Source: Candidatus Gastranaerophilales bacterium (GTDB taxonomy: Bacteria; Cyanobacteriota; Vampirovibrionia; Gastranaerophilales; Gastranaerophilaceae). Taken from it: a stretch of 64,000 nt of DNA. This document shows, one piece after another, positions 1 to 10,656 of this stretch (within the stretch, counting starts at the first letter, position 1; each line of letters begins with the position of its first letter). The DNA lies in NCBI GenBank assembly GCA_944324215.1, contig CALUVP010000120.1, positions 1 through 64,000 of the forward strand, in the 5' to 3' direction. The position numbers were made by a program, and so were the translations under genes. Under the pieces are notes generated by a model, which saw only the letters and a list, made by a program, of their open reading frames with translations, was not told the DNA's origin and ran no database searches.

Positions 1-134
1 CAAAATAGATGAATACATTTATTATTACAATAATAGAAGATATCAATGGGGGTTAAACAAAATGACACCTTGTGAATACAGAGAATACCTTGCAATGTCC
101 TACTGACCGATTACGTTTTTAGGGGGATAATTCA
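1..134 (+). mobile_element. Right end of an IS3-family insertion sequence (cut by the window edge)
   Basis: The first 106 bases encode the C-terminus of an IS3-type transposase. After its stop comes a short non-coding tail ending in a G-run followed by ATAATTCA, finishing near position 134. IS3-family right ends typically close the element in ...TCA a few dozen bases after the transposase stop, so 114-134 is the likely right inverted repeat. The left end is outside the window, so the boundary and any target duplication cannot be confirmed. Confidence 0.6.
2..106 (+). CDS. IS3-family transposase OrfB, C-terminal 34 residues (partial)
   Basis: Reading from base 2, an open frame of 34 codons ends at TGA 104-106. 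It contains YIYYYNNRRYQWGLNKMTP followed by CEYR. The pattern YYNN-x-R-x(5-6)-L-x-x-x-[TS]P-x-[EQ]YR is the well-known C-terminal signature of the integrase core (rve) of IS3/IS150-type transposases. The start and the DDE residues lie outside the window, so it cannot be told whether the element is intact. It is the only transposon gene seen in the window. Confidence 0.7.
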   Translation, partial: KIDEYIYYYNNRRYQWGLNKMTPCEYREYLAMSY

Positions 135-224
135 AGAAACCCCAACCTACATCTGGTCAGGGCAGATACATAAAATGAGCTTTGCTGTTTAATAAAACCT
201 AGTTATAAATCTTAGTAATCAAAC

Positions 225-935
225 CTAAACTGAATATTTTCTCTTTTTTGATCTTTTTGTCGGTAAAGTCTCAATCATTTCTGCAAGAATTTTTGCTTGT
301 TCACTATGTTCATAATTGTATGTACACTTTTTTTTAGGTAGAATTTTTTTTAGAAGCTCTTTTATATCTGTAATAATAGTCCATTCTCGTCTATAACCTC
401 CATCATTATATTCAGTTATACTAAAAATATCTGTTAAAAAATCACCTACCATATAATATAGGTCGAGCTTTGTTTTCTTGCAAAAAGTCCTTATCTTGTT
501 GTTCAATACATTCATTTTGTCCTTAGGTGACATACTATCATAGTTATCAATTATAGTATTAACTCTTGGAACAAACTCATCAGAATTTACAAATGAAGTA
601 TGAGCTTCAAAAGTTTCTAGCTCACTATCTTTTTTGAAGGGAAGAGGCCTTATTAAATGAAATTTTTTTGCAATACTAGATTGACGTTTAGCATAATAAT
701 CCAAGTGTGATAGCGTTTCAAACGGCTCATTACTAACAATTTTTAAGATTAAATTGTCATTACGTTTCCCAGTTTCTATAAGATTTGTTATCGCTTGTTT
801 AGCAACCTCAAAATTTTCGCCATAAACCATAGAAGGTATAAGATTCTTTAAAAGTTTTTTAGAACTTTTTGTGTATAAAGCTCCAAATGATGGTGAGTAA
901 TTTGATTTTTCGTTAAAATTATTAATAACAAGCAT
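225..935 (-). CDS. Unknown protein, 236 aa, with an N-terminal SPSFGAL motif
   Basis: I do not recognise the family. The start is supported by a strong ribosome binding site (AGGAGG four bases before the ATG). The protein is soluble, lysine-rich and has no signal peptide or membrane segment. Near the N-terminus (about residues 12-20) is NYSPSFGAL, which resembles NYPNFKAA at the same place in the calpain-like protein at 33457. The tail is very basic (KRSKKRKYSV). It sits between an IS end and the rpoB promoter region, transcribed away from rpoB, so it may be an accessory gene. Confidence 0.7.
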   Translation of the reverse strand: MLVINNFNEKSNYSPSFGALYTKSSKKLLKNLIPSMVYGENFEVAKQAITNLIETGKRNDNLILKIVSNEPFETLSHLDYYAKRQSSIAKKFHLIRPLPFKKDSELETFEAHTSFVNSDEFVPRVNTIIDNYDSMSPKDKMNVLNNKIRTFCKKTKLDLYYMVGDFLTDIFSITEYNDGGYRREWTIITDIKELLKKILPKKKCTYNYEHSEQAKILAEMIETLPTKRSKKRKYSV

Positions 936-1099
936 ATGTCCTCCTTATATACCGTCATTCTAGCATTGATATTTAAATTTTTGTTACAAAGCTTGTAGGT
1001 TAAATTTACGTGAACTGTTAAACAAATATGTAAAATTTGATTAATATATTTGTTTATGTGACTATAAAAAACGCAAAAGTATCATTTTAGGACAATTTT

Positions 1100-1330
1100 A
1101 TGCTAATATACAAATCAAATAATAAGGTTTTATTTAATGGGCGAGTATATTATGCAAACAAAGTTGCAGATAAAGTAAAAAAGATTAATTCTTGGAAAAG
1201 AACAATAAGCATGATTAATTCTCAAGAGAATAAAATTTCAAATTCACCAAAAACTTCAACTAGGGAAAAATCAGAAAGAGGCGGACTCTATCTTTTATAT
1301 GTAAGCAAACATAAATCACCTAGTAATTAA
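1100..1330 (+). CDS. Small basic unknown protein, 76 aa
   Basis: A 76-codon frame begins at ATG 1100 with only a weak ribosome binding site (AGGAC, 8 bases upstream). The product is basic and polar with no membrane segment, and I recognise no family. It lies in the accessory stretch between the IS end and the rpoB promoter. It could be a real small gene or a chance frame, because AT-rich DNA rarely keeps a 76-codon frame open but base composition alone does not settle it. Confidence 0.35.
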   Translation: MLIYKSNNKVLFNGRVYYANKVADKVKKINSWKRTISMINSQENKISNSPKTSTREKSERGGLYLLYVSKHKSPSN

Positions 1331-1453
1331 GAAATAGTTTTTCTTTTTATTATTGTGTTCCTTATTAGCTTTTTTGATAAATGAAGTCTGGTTAAAAATG
1401 TAAATTTTTGTAAACAAACCTCTTGAAAAATCTCACATTATACCCTTATAAAC

Positions 1454-1481
1454 TTGACGATAAATTTTGATGTTGTACGAT
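1454..1481 (+). promoter_or_regulatory. Candidate sigma70 promoter of rpoB
   Basis: TTGACG (1454-1459), a 16-base spacer and TACGAT (1476-1481) lie upstream of rpoB and predict a leader of about 105 bases. No ribosomal protein genes precede rpoB here, unlike the rplKAJL-rpoBC order of many bacteria, so a dedicated promoter is expected. The rest of 1331-1593 shows no gene or clear hairpin. Confidence 0.45.
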
Positions 1482-1593
1482 AGGATAACATGCTGTATAT
1501 GGGATAATTATGACCGAAATAAAAGTAGAACGATAAAAAGAAAAAATAAAAAAAATTTATATAGTACATCATTAGAATAGATGAGGTGAATTA

Positions 1594-4500
1594 ATGTCGA
1601 CAGAATATGCAAAAAGAGTAACTCCGATGGGTATACCAAATACTCGTTTGGATGATTTACCAGATTTAATTGACGTGCAAAAAAAATCATTTGAGTGGTT
1701 TTTAAAAGAAGGTTTAAAAGAAGAGTTGTTAGCTTTTTCTCCAGTAAAGGATTATACAGGCAGATTAGAACTTCACTTCCTTCCAAATTACACGTTTGAT
1801 AATGCAAAATACACAGTTGAAGAAGCTCGTATTCACGATGCAACATATGCTAAACAACTTCGTGTAATGGTAAGACTTGTAAACCGTGATAGCGGTGAAA
1901 TTAAGGAACAAGAGGTTTACATAGGTGATATTCCTACAATGACGGATAAAGGTACCTTTATTGTAAACGGTGCTGAGCGTGTTATAGTATCACAGATTGT
2001 AAGATCTCCAGGGGTGTATTTCAAAAGAGAAATTTCTCCAACAGGAAAGAGATTATATAATGCTACAATGATTCCTAATCGTGGTGCATGGTTGAAGATA
2101 GAAACTGATTCTAACGATATTATTTATGTAAAGATTGATAAGAATAGAAAAATCCTTGCTACAACATTGCTTAAAGCAATGGGTATTACAGTTTCTGAAA
2201 TGGAATCTTTATTCACTCACTTTGAATTTTTAAAGAAAACTCTTGATAAAGATACAACTGAAACAACAGATGATGCATTAATTGATTTGTATAAAAAATT
2301 GAGACCTGGAGATCCAGCGTCAGCTCAAGGTGGACGACAAATTCTTGAATCACGTTTTTTTGATGATAAGAAATATGATATAGGTCGTGTTGGTCGTTAT
2401 AAATTAAACAAAAAATTAAATTTAAATATTTCAAAAAACCAAAGAACACTTACTGTTCAAGATATTGTAGCCTCAATAGAGTACTTGATAAATTTAACAT
2501 ATGATGAAGGTTCGCTTGATGATATAGACCACTTAGGAAACAGAAGAATTCGTTCAGTTGGCGAACTTCTTCAAAATCAATTCAGAGTAGGTTTATCAAG
2601 AATAGAAAGAATAGTTAAAGAAAGAATGACATTACAAGATTCTGAAACTTTAACTCCATTAAACTTATTGAATACAAAGCCATTAGTGGCATCTTTAAAA
2701 GAATTCTTCGGATCTTCTCAGTTGTCACAGTTTATGGACCAAATTAATCCTCTTGCTGAATTAACTCACAAAAGACGTATTTCAGCTTTAGGACCTGGCG
2801 GTTTACAAAGAGAAAGAGCAGGGTTTGCAGTTCGTGATATTCACCCTTCTCACTATGGACGTATATGTCCTATTGAAACTCCGGAAGGACCAAATGCTGG
2901 TTTGATTGGTTCATTAGCAACTCATGCAAGAGTTAATGAATATGGATTTATTGAATCACCATTCTTTGTAGTTAAAGAAGGTAAGGTTACAGATGAAGTT
3001 GTTTACATGACAGCAGATGAAGACGAAAACTACAGATGTGCTCCAGCGGATGTTCAGTTAAATCCTGATAAAACATTTAAGGCAGCACAGATTCCAGTTC
3101 GTTATAGATCAGAGTTCATAATGTGTGAATCATCGAAAGTTGACTATATGGGTGTTTGCCCTATTCAGATTATATCTGTAGCAACTTCAATGATTCCGTT
3201 TATAGAGCATGATGATGCTAACCGTGCTTTGATGGGATCAAACATGCAACGTCAATCAGTACCTCTTCTAATTACTGAAAGACCTGTAGTAGGTACCGGT
3301 ATGGAAAGAAGAGTTGCAAAAGACTCTGGTATGGTTGTTTGCGCTAAAGTTGACGGTGTCGTTGAAAGAGTTGTCGGTGAAGAAATTGTTATCCGCGATG
3401 TAAACGGAAAACAACACTTACACACTTTAATGAAGTATGTACGTTCAAACCAAGATACTTGTATTAACCAAAAGCCGATTGTTCATGAAGGTGATAAGGT
3501 TCATGCAGGAGATGTAATTGCAGATGGTGCTTCAACAAGCTGCGGAGAACTTTCAATTGGTAAAAACATATTAGTTGCATATATGCCTTGGGAAGGATAT
3601 AACTTCGAAGATGCTATCTTACTTTCTGAAAGATGCGTACATGATGATATATTTACTTCTGTTCACATTGAGAAGTTAGAGATAGATGCTAGACAAACAA
3701 AGCTTGGACCTGAAGAAATAACAAGAGAAATCCCTAATGTTTCAGAAGAAGCTTTAAGACATTTGGATGAACGCGGTATTGTTCGTATAGGTGCAAGAGT
3801 TTACGCAGATGATATTCTTGTTGGTAAAGTAACTCCAAAAGGTGAATCAGAACATCCACCTGAAGAAAAACTTCTACGTGCAATATTTGCAGAAAAAGCA
3901 AGAGACGTAAAAGATAATTCATTACGTGTTCCTCACGGAGAAGGTGGTAGAGTACTTGATGTTAAGGTGTTTGATAGAGAAAAAGGTGATGAATTACCAC
4001 CTGGAGCAAATACAGTAATAAGAGTATATATTGCACAAAAACGTAAGGTTTCAGTAGGTGATAAGCTTTCTGGACGTCACGGAAACAAAGGTATCGTGTC
4101 AAGAATTCTTCCAAAAGAAGATATGCCTTTCTTACCTGATGGAACTCCGGTTGATATAGTTTTAAACCCACTTGGTGTACCTTCTCGTATGAACGTTGGT
4201 CAAACTTATGAATGCTTGTTAGGTTTGGCGGCATACTTAACTGGTGAACACTATGAAGCACCATCATTTGATGAAAGATACGGTGATAACCAGTCAGAGA
4301 TTGCTACTAAGGCTGAATTGCTAAGAGGTATAAAAGAATCAGGGTGTGATTGGGTAAGAGAAGATGGTAAAGTATACCTAATAGATGGTAGAACAGGTGA
4401 ACCGTTTGATGAACCAATTGCAGTAGGTTTGTCTTATATTCTGAAACTTGTTCACTTGGTAGATGATAAGATTCATGCTCGTTCTACTGGTCCTTACTCA

Positions 4501-4908
4501 TTAGTAACACAACAACCTTTAGGTGGTAAGGCTCAATTTGGTGGACAAAGATTCGGAGAAATGGAAGTTTGGGCACTTGAAGCTTACGGTGCTGCATATA
4601 CTCTTCAAGAAATGTTAACAATTAAATCAGACGATGTTAATGGACGTAATAGAGCTTATGAAGCGATAGTAAAAGGTGACAATATTCCTAGACCGGGTAT
4701 TCCAGAATCGTTCAAGGTACTTGTAAGAGAATTGCAAAGTATCGGTTTAGATATAACAGTTGCTAAGAAAAATGGTGTTGAAGTAGACTTGATGTCTGAT
4801 ATGGATGATTTAAGAAAATCAGCTCCAAAGAGGACTTTATCAGACATAGATTCAGAGTTGTTAAATATTAACTTCTTTGATACATCAGCAACACTAGGTG
4901 AAATATAA
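1594..4908 (+). CDS. rpoB: RNA polymerase beta subunit RpoB
   Basis: This is the beta subunit of DNA-directed RNA polymerase, 1104 aa, the short form usual in Cyanobacteria compared with about 1340 in E. coli. Visible signatures include the [16 protein letters not shown] block near residues 425-440 and [12 protein letters not shown] near 820-832, which belongs to the active-centre part of beta. GAGGTG precedes the ATG by six bases. It is followed 12 bases later by rpoC1, so rpoB-rpoC1-rpoC2 form one operon. The sequence looks complete and unremarkable. Confidence 0.98.
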   Translation: MSTEYAKRVTPMGIPNTRLDDLPDLIDVQKKSFEWFLKEGLKEELLAFSPVKDYTGRLELHFLPNYTFDNAKYTVEEARIHDATYAKQLRVMVRLVNRDSGEIKEQEVYIGDIPTMTDKGTFIVNGAERVIVSQIVRSPGVYFKREISPTGKRLYNATMIPNRGAWLKIETDSNDIIYVKIDKNRKILATTLLKAMGITVSEMESLFTHFEFLKKTLDKDTTETTDDALIDLYKKLRPGDPASAQGGRQILESRFFDDKKYDIGRVGRYKLNKKLNLNISKNQRTLTVQDIVASIEYLINLTYDEGSLDDIDHLGNRRIRSVGELLQNQFRVGLSRIERIVKERMTLQDSETLTPLNLLNTKPLVASLKEFFGSSQLSQFMDQINPLAELTHKRRISALGPGGLQRERAGFAVRDIHPSHYGRICPIETPEGPNAGLIGSLATHARVNEYGFIESPFFVVKEGKVTDEVVYMTADEDENYRCAPADVQLNPDKTFKAAQIPVRYRSEFIMCESSKVDYMGVCPIQIISVATSMIPFIEHDDANRALMGSNMQRQSVPLLITERPVVGTGMERRVAKDSGMVVCAKVDGVVERVVGEEIVIRDVNGKQHLHTLMKYVRSNQDTCINQKPIVHEGDKVHAGDVIADGASTSCGELSIGKNILVAYMPWEGYNFEDAILLSERCVHDDIFTSVHIEKLEIDARQTKLGPEEITREIPNVSEEALRHLDERGIVRIGARVYADDILVGKVTPKGESEHPPEEKLLRAIFAEKARDVKDNSLRVPHGEGGRVLDVKVFDREKGDELPPGANTVIRVYIAQKRKVSVGDKLSGRHGNKGIVSRILPKEDMPFLPDGTPVDIVLNPLGVPSRMNVGQTYECLLGLAAYLTGEHYEAPSFDERYGDNQSEIATKAELLRGIKESGCDWVREDGKVYLIDGRTGEPFDEPIAVGLSYILKLVHLVDDKIHARSTGPYSLVTQQPLGGKAQFGGQRFGEMEVWALEAYGAAYTLQEMLTIKSDDVNGRNRAYEAIVKGDNIPRPGIPESFKVLVRELQSIGLDITVAKKNGVEVDLMSDMDDLRKSAPKRTLSDIDSELLNINFFDTSATLGEI

Positions 4909-4920
4909 GGAGATAGAAAA

Positions 4921-6630
4921 TTGTCTACAAGTATTGATTATTTTGATTATATACGCATAAGTATTGCTTCACCTGAAAGAATATTGAAGTGGTCTTATGG
5001 TGAGGTTACAAAACCGGAAACAATAAATTATAGAACCTTAAAACCTGAACGTGATGGTCTTTTCTGTGAAAGAATTTTTGGACCAACAAAGGACTGGGAA
5101 TGTTATTGCGGTAAATACAAAAGAGTCCGTCACAAAGGTATCATTTGTGAAAGGTGTGGTGTTGAAGTTACTGACTCAAAGGTAAGACGTCACAGAATGG
5201 GGCATATAAAATTAGCTGCTCCTGTATCTCACATATGGTTCTTGAAAGGTATTCCTTCTTATTTAGGATTACTTTTGGATATGACATTAAAGGATTTGGA
5301 ACAAGTTATTTATTTTAATAACTATGTTGTAATAGATCCTGCTGATAGCCCATTCAAGAAATTACAACTTTTATCAGAAGAAGAATATGAAGACTTTATA
5401 ATGGAAAATGAAGAGTCTAAATTAGAAGTTGGAATTGGTGCTGAAGCAATAAAAAAATTGTTAGGTGAAATCAATATTCATGAACTAGCTGATGAAATAA
5501 GAACAGAACTCGCAGGACATGTAACATCTGTTCAAAGAAAAGGAAAACTAATTAAGAGATTAAGATTACTTGATTCTTTGATTTCATCTGAGACTGATCC
5601 GACTTGGATGATTATGGATGTTCTTCCTGTAACACCTCCAGATTTAAGACCTATGGTACAGTTGGATGGTGGAAGATTTGCAACATCAGATTTGAATGAC
5701 TTATATAGAAGAGTTATAAACAGAAACAATCGTTTACAAAGACTTCTTGAGATGGGCGCACCTGAAATTATTGTAAGAAACGAAAAACGTATGTTACAAG
5801 AAGCTGTAGATGCTCTTATGGATAATGGAAGACGTGGAAGAACTGTTGTGGGACCAAATAACAGAGCATTAAAGTCATTATCAAACATTATTGAAGGTAA
5901 GCAAGGTCGTTTCCGTCAAAACTTGTTAGGTAAACGTGTTGACTATTCTGGTCGTTCAGTTATCGTTGTTGGTCCTTCATTGAAATTAAATCAATGTGGT
6001 TTACCAAAAGAAATGGCTATAGAATTGTTCAAACCTTTTGTTGTTAATAAGTTAATAGAACGTGGATATGTTCAAAATATTAAGTCAGCAAAGAAAATGA
6101 TAGAAAGATCTGATGCAAAAGTTTGGGATATCCTAGAGGAGATAATCGATGGACACCCTGTATTATTGAACCGTGCTCCGACTCTTCACCGATTAGGTAT
6201 TCAAGCATTCGAACCGAAACTAGTAGAAGGTCGTGCAATACAGCTACACCCGTTAGTATGTACAGCATTTAACGCAGACTTCGATGGTGACCAAATGGCA
6301 GTTCACGTTCCACTTTCAATTGAAGCTCAAACAGAAGCTAGAATGCTTATGTTAGCAACTAATAATATTTTGGCTCCTGCTAACGGAAAACCTATCATTA
6401 CTCACTCACAAGATATGGTTTTAGGTCTTTATTATTTAACAATATTAAAAGATCCAAACCAAGAAGTGAAAGGGTACTTCTACAGTTTTGAAGATGCAAT
6501 CGCAGCTTTAGAAGCTAAGGTTATATCTCTTCATGACAAGATTGTAGTACGTGATGAAAAAGGTAAGAGAATAGAAACTACCGTAGGTAGAATTATATTT
6601 AACGAAGCCGTTAGAAAAGCTTTGGCTTAA
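4921..6630 (+). CDS. rpoC1: RNA polymerase gamma subunit RpoC1 (N-terminal part of beta')
   Basis: This 569-aa protein corresponds to the N-terminal part of bacterial beta'. The zinc site CYCGKY...CERCGVE lies near residues 61-82. The catalytic [12 protein letters not shown] motif, whose three Asp residues bind the active-site magnesium, lies near 448-460. It starts with TTG, chosen because AAGGAG sits at the right distance and the protein begins in the expected place. A stop ends it where beta' would continue; the rest is encoded separately as rpoC2 38 bases downstream. A split rpoC of this kind is a hallmark of Cyanobacteria and their relatives. Confidence 0.97.
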   Translation: MSTSIDYFDYIRISIASPERILKWSYGEVTKPETINYRTLKPERDGLFCERIFGPTKDWECYCGKYKRVRHKGIICERCGVEVTDSKVRRHRMGHIKLAAPVSHIWFLKGIPSYLGLLLDMTLKDLEQVIYFNNYVVIDPADSPFKKLQLLSEEEYEDFIMENEESKLEVGIGAEAIKKLLGEINIHELADEIRTELAGHVTSVQRKGKLIKRLRLLDSLISSETDPTWMIMDVLPVTPPDLRPMVQLDGGRFATSDLNDLYRRVINRNNRLQRLLEMGAPEIIVRNEKRMLQEAVDALMDNGRRGRTVVGPNNRALKSLSNIIEGKQGRFRQNLLGKRVDYSGRSVIVVGPSLKLNQCGLPKEMAIELFKPFVVNKLIERGYVQNIKSAKKMIERSDAKVWDILEEIIDGHPVLLNRAPTLHRLGIQAFEPKLVEGRAIQLHPLVCTAFNADFDGDQMAVHVPLSIEAQTEARMLMLATNNILAPANGKPIITHSQDMVLGLYYLTILKDPNQEVKGYFYSFEDAIAALEAKVISLHDKIVVRDEKGKRIETTVGRIIFNEAVRKALA

Positions 6631-6668
6631 ATTACGAGAAAAGTAAAGAAATTGAGGAATATATAAAA

Positions 6669-9600
6669 ATGGAAAATACTTATACACATGCAAAAGCTCA
6701 CACTCTTGAGTTCATTAATAAACAAATGGACAAAAAGGGCTTGAATAAGTTGCTTGCTCAAATCTATCTTGAATTCGGCGGTGCAAAAACAGCCGAACTT
6801 GCTGATACTTTGAAGAATTTGGGTTACAAATACGCAACAAAATCTGGTGTAACTATTTCTATTGCAGACCTTACAGTTCCTGAATCAAAGAAAGAACTTT
6901 TAAAAGAGGCTGAAGCAGAAATAGAAAAATCTACAAACAGATATTTAAAGGGTGAAATTACAGAAGTAGAAAGATATACAAAGGTTATTGATACTTGGTC
7001 TGAGACTACAGCAAGATTAACAGAACAAGTAGTTGAAAACTTCGACAAATTAAACCCTGTATATATGATGGCATTCTCAGGCGCAAGAGGTAATTTGTCA
7101 CAGGTATCACAATTGGTTGGTATGAGAGGTTTGATGGCTGACGCACAAGGTCAAATCGTTGACATGCCTATCACTTCAAATTTTAAAGAAGGTTTATCAG
7201 TAACTGAATACATCATTTCATCATATGGTGCAAGAAAAGGTCTTGTAGATACAGCTCTTAAAACAGCTGACTCAGGTTACTTAACAAGACGTTTGGTTGA
7301 TGTAGCTCAAGATGTTATTATAAGAGATACTGATTGCGGTACTGATAAATGTATTAACTTGAAGCCTATATGTGATGGTGACAATGTTATAGTTCCATTG
7401 ATTGATAGATTGTTAGGAAGAACTGTTGCTCAGGATATCTATGATGAAGATGGCACAACTCTTTTAGTTGCTAAAAATACAACAATGGATAGAAAAGATA
7501 TTAAGAAAATATCTCACTTAAATCTTCAAGAGTTAAAAGTTCGTTCAGGTTTAACATGTGGCTTAGAGTATGGCGTTTGTCAAAAATGTTATGGTTGGGC
7601 CATGACAACTCAAAAACTTGTAGATGTTGGTGAAGCAATTGGTATTATCGCAGCTCAATCAATAGGTGAACCTGGTACACAGTTGACAATGAGAACATTC
7701 CACACTGGCGGAGCTGTTGGTGTAAAAGAAGCTACTAAAGAAATTCATGCGACTGAAGCAGGTATTGTTGAAACTAAGCTCAAGACAAGAGAGCTTAGAA
7801 CTCGTCATGGTGATGTTGTAAGGGTTTCTATATATGAAGCTGATATAGAAGTAAAAGGAGATAAGAAATCTGTTTCATACCATATTCCAGCTGGTGCAAC
7901 TGTTTTCTTTGAAGATGGAATGAAAGTTGAGAAAAACTTCAAACTTGCTGAATTTAAGCCATCAATGAATGATTCCGGGCGTTTGACAGAAAAAGCTACT
8001 AAGGATATTAATGCTGATATGTCAGGTATGGTTCTTTTTGAAGACTTTGTGGCTGACGAAAAGAAAGATAGACAAGGTAATATTTCTAGAACAGCCAATA
8101 AAAACGGTATTGTTTGGATAATCGGTGGCGATGTCTATAACTTACCAGGTGGTTCAAAAGTTTTGGTATCAGATGAACAAAAAGTTAAAGCAGGCGATAA
8201 GTTGGCTGAAACGATTATGATATCTGAACACGGTGGAGAGGTTCGATATTCAGATGATTTAGTTGTAGAAGAAGTTAAATCAGGAAAGAATAAAATTAAT
8301 AAAATCGTTCAAGGTAAAGAAATTACAATAGTAATTGCCTCTTTGACTCCAGCAAATGCTTCTTTTGAACAAACTAAGAAAGAACAATTGTGGACTGTTA
8401 AGAAAACTGGTGAAAAATATATCGTTAAAGCACCTATTGATACTACCGTGGAAAACGGTATGATTATAGCTGAATTAATTGATGATGAGTGTTCTGTTTC
8501 TTCATCAGGTGAGATTAAATATCTGGATGTAGAAGTTGATGAAAATCAAATAGTTACAAAACCTGGTAACATAGTTTTTGTACCAGAGGAAGTTCATCAG
8601 ATTAATAAAGATTCTTCATTAAAGATGGTTGACAATGGAACATACGTAACTGCAGGTACTGAGGTTATTAAGGATGTATATTGTCATATTGATGGTATTG
8701 TCGAATTTAAAGAATTCAATGATGTGGTTCACGAGGTTACAATACGTCCAGGGGAAGTTCACACATTGTCAAGCGTTTCTGAATTAAAAGTAGAGGAAGG
8801 TTCTGTTGTTGAAGCTGGAACCACTATTGCAAAAGGAATAAACGCAAAAGAAACTTCAATTGTAACAATAATGGAAATGGATTTTGAAGACTTAGATATT
8901 GATGATTTAGATGAAGAAATTGATACAGCATCATTAGAGGAGGAGTCTCTAGAAGACAAGCCTATACAAATTCTGGTTCGTCCTGTACAACCAATGTTTA
9001 TAGAACAAAGAGATGTTTCAATACAGTTCAATACTACTGATGAATTGATTAATATAGTTCCTGTAACTCAGTTACAATATAAAGATGGTGCAAGAGTTAG
9101 GAATCTTGATGGTGCGACTTTAACTAGAACAAGCTTAGTTCTTCAAATGCAAGGTTATTTATCTCATTTAAAAGGTCTAGTGGAATTAGACGAAAAAGGG
9201 GAATTAAAGATTGTTGTACTTGAAACCTTAATTGTTAGAAGAGAATTGGAAGGTAATTCAAAATTAAACAGTTCTTTGCAAACAGAACTACTTGTGGAAA
9301 ATGGTCAGGTGATTGATTTTAAGACTCCAATAGCAAAAACAGAAGTTTTGGCATTAAATGATGGTGTTGCATCTATAAGAGGTGATGTAAGTGAATCGAG
9401 AAGATTGTTGTTAAATTCTCAAAATTTCGAAACAATTATTGATACAAAATCTAAACCATCAGTAAAAAAAGGTGATTTTGTAAAATTAGATACAGTAATT
9501 GCAGAATCTGGTGAAAAAGCAACAGTATCTGGTAAAATAATTGATGTAACTCCAAAATCTTTAACAATACGAATGGGTAGACCATATTTGATAAGCCCAG

Positions 9601-10529
9601 GTACAATGTTACAAGTAGAAGAAGGTTCGTTGGTTCTTCGAGGTGATATGTTAGCGACACTTGTTTTTGAAAGAGAAAAAACCGGTGATATTGTTCAAGG
9701 TTTGCCTCGTGTAGAAGAACTTTTGGAAGCAAGAAAACCAAAAGATTGTGCTATTTTAGCTGAATCAGATGGTGTTGCTGAAATTGAAATAGAGGATGAA
9801 GTCCCTAGATTATTCCTAGTTTCAGAAGGAGGAAGCAGAACGGAAATCAAATTTGCAATTGATGCAAGTATAGTTGTTCAAAATAAACAAAAGATTAAAA
9901 AGGGGCAACCTCTAACAAGTGGTCCTTTAAATCCGCATGATGTAATAAGATTATGCGGTCCAGAAGAAGCTCAACAATATCTTGTAGATGAAGTTCAAAG
10001 AGTATATCGTTCTCAAGGTGTTGAAATTGCAGATAAACATATAGAAATTATAGTACGTCAAATGACTAAAAAGGTAAGAGTTATAGAAGCTGGAGATACA
10101 AACTTATTGCCTGGTGAGTTAATAGAAGTACAAGCTTTTGAGAATGAAAATAAAGCAGTAAAAGAACACGGCGGTCAGGAAGCTACTTGCGAATATATGC
10201 TTTTAGGTATAACAAAGGCTTCTTTGAATACAGAAAGCTTTATATCAGCTGCATCATTCCAAGAAACTACCAGAATCTTGACTGAGGCAGCTGTAGAAGG
10301 TAAGAAAGATCTATTAAGAGGTTTGAAGGAAAACGTTATTATTGGTCGTTTAATACCTGCAGGTACAGGTTTCCATCACTTAACTTATGCTAGTGAAGAA
10401 CGTGATAGAGAAGCACAAAAACGTGCTGCTCAGAGAAATCAAGCAAGAAAACCTGCCGCAATTCTAGAAGAAATTGAAGGTATGTTTGGTGCACCAGAAT
10501 TAACTTCAGATGATAATAGTACCAAATAA
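6669..10529 (+). CDS. rpoC2: RNA polymerase beta' subunit RpoC2 with a giant trigger-loop insertion
   Basis: This 1286-aa protein corresponds to the C-terminal part of beta'. Conserved pieces are the four-cysteine zinc site (Cys in DTDCGTDKC near residue 223 and in CGLEYGVCQKCYG near 297-308), the bridge-helix region around MMAFSGARGN, and the first trigger-loop helix LTMRTFHTGG near 340-350. The conserved sequence resumes at GLPRVEELLEARKPKD near 1010. The roughly 650 residues between are the place of insertion SI3, which is about 190 residues in E. coli and about this large in Cyanobacteria. It includes an acidic stretch near residues 735-765. A terminator follows. Confidence 0.97.
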   Translation: MENTYTHAKAHTLEFINKQMDKKGLNKLLAQIYLEFGGAKTAELADTLKNLGYKYATKSGVTISIADLTVPESKKELLKEAEAEIEKSTNRYLKGEITEVERYTKVIDTWSETTARLTEQVVENFDKLNPVYMMAFSGARGNLSQVSQLVGMRGLMADAQGQIVDMPITSNFKEGLSVTEYIISSYGARKGLVDTALKTADSGYLTRRLVDVAQDVIIRDTDCGTDKCINLKPICDGDNVIVPLIDRLLGRTVAQDIYDEDGTTLLVAKNTTMDRKDIKKISHLNLQELKVRSGLTCGLEYGVCQKCYGWAMTTQKLVDVGEAIGIIAAQSIGEPGTQLTMRTFHTGGAVGVKEATKEIHATEAGIVETKLKTRELRTRHGDVVRVSIYEADIEVKGDKKSVSYHIPAGATVFFEDGMKVEKNFKLAEFKPSMNDSGRLTEKATKDINADMSGMVLFEDFVADEKKDRQGNISRTANKNGIVWIIGGDVYNLPGGSKVLVSDEQKVKAGDKLAETIMISEHGGEVRYSDDLVVEEVKSGKNKINKIVQGKEITIVIASLTPANASFEQTKKEQLWTVKKTGEKYIVKAPIDTTVENGMIIAELIDDECSVSSSGEIKYLDVEVDENQIVTKPGNIVFVPEEVHQINKDSSLKMVDNGTYVTAGTEVIKDVYCHIDGIVEFKEFNDVVHEVTIRPGEVHTLSSVSELKVEEGSVVEAGTTIAKGINAKETSIVTIMEMDFEDLDIDDLDEEIDTASLEEESLEDKPIQILVRPVQPMFIEQRDVSIQFNTTDELINIVPVTQLQYKDGARVRNLDGATLTRTSLVLQMQGYLSHLKGLVELDEKGELKIVVLETLIVRRELEGNSKLNSSLQTELLVENGQVIDFKTPIAKTEVLALNDGVASIRGDVSESRRLLLNSQNFETIIDTKSKPSVKKGDFVKLDTVIAESGEKATVSGKIIDVTPKSLTIRMGRPYLISPGTMLQVEEGSLVLRGDMLATLVFEREKTGDIVQGLPRVEELLEARKPKDCAILAESDGVAEIEIEDEVPRLFLVSEGGSRTEIKFAIDASIVVQNKQKIKKGQPLTSGPLNPHDVIRLCGPEEAQQYLVDEVQRVYRSQGVEIADKHIEIIVRQMTKKVRVIEAGDTNLLPGELIEVQAFENENKAVKEHGGQEATCEYMLLGITKASLNTESFISAASFQETTRILTEAAVEGKKDLLRGLKENVIIGRLIPAGTGFHHLTYASEERDREAQKRAAQRNQARKPAAILEEIEGMFGAPELTSDDNSTK

Positions 10530-10552
10530 ATTGTTAAGAGAGGTATAAATAA

Positions 10553-10582
10553 AGGCCGCTATTATTAAATGGCGGTCTTTTA
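10553..10582 (+). terminator. Intrinsic terminator of the rpoBC1C2 operon
   Basis: AGGCCGC (10553-10559) pairs with GCGGTCT (10572-10578), one G-T pair included, across a 12-base AT-rich loop. The stem runs into a short T-run. It lies 24 bases after the rpoC2 stop and before tig. Confidence 0.75.
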
Positions 10583-10656
10583 TCATGTTTACTTTACAAT
10601 ATCCTCTGTTTGTAGTAGCTTATATATGTGAAAGTATTGAAAAAGAGGGTAATTAA

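Noticed and set aside
6600-6700. Frameshift or sequencing error splitting rpoC
   Set aside because: rpoC2 has its own start and ribosome binding site, there is a 38-base gap, and the split point is the one known in Cyanobacteria.
1508-10529. Long antisense open frames inside rpoB, rpoC1 and rpoC2
   Set aside because: They are low-complexity Leu-rich or Ser-rich shadows of highly conserved genes, without ribosome binding sites.
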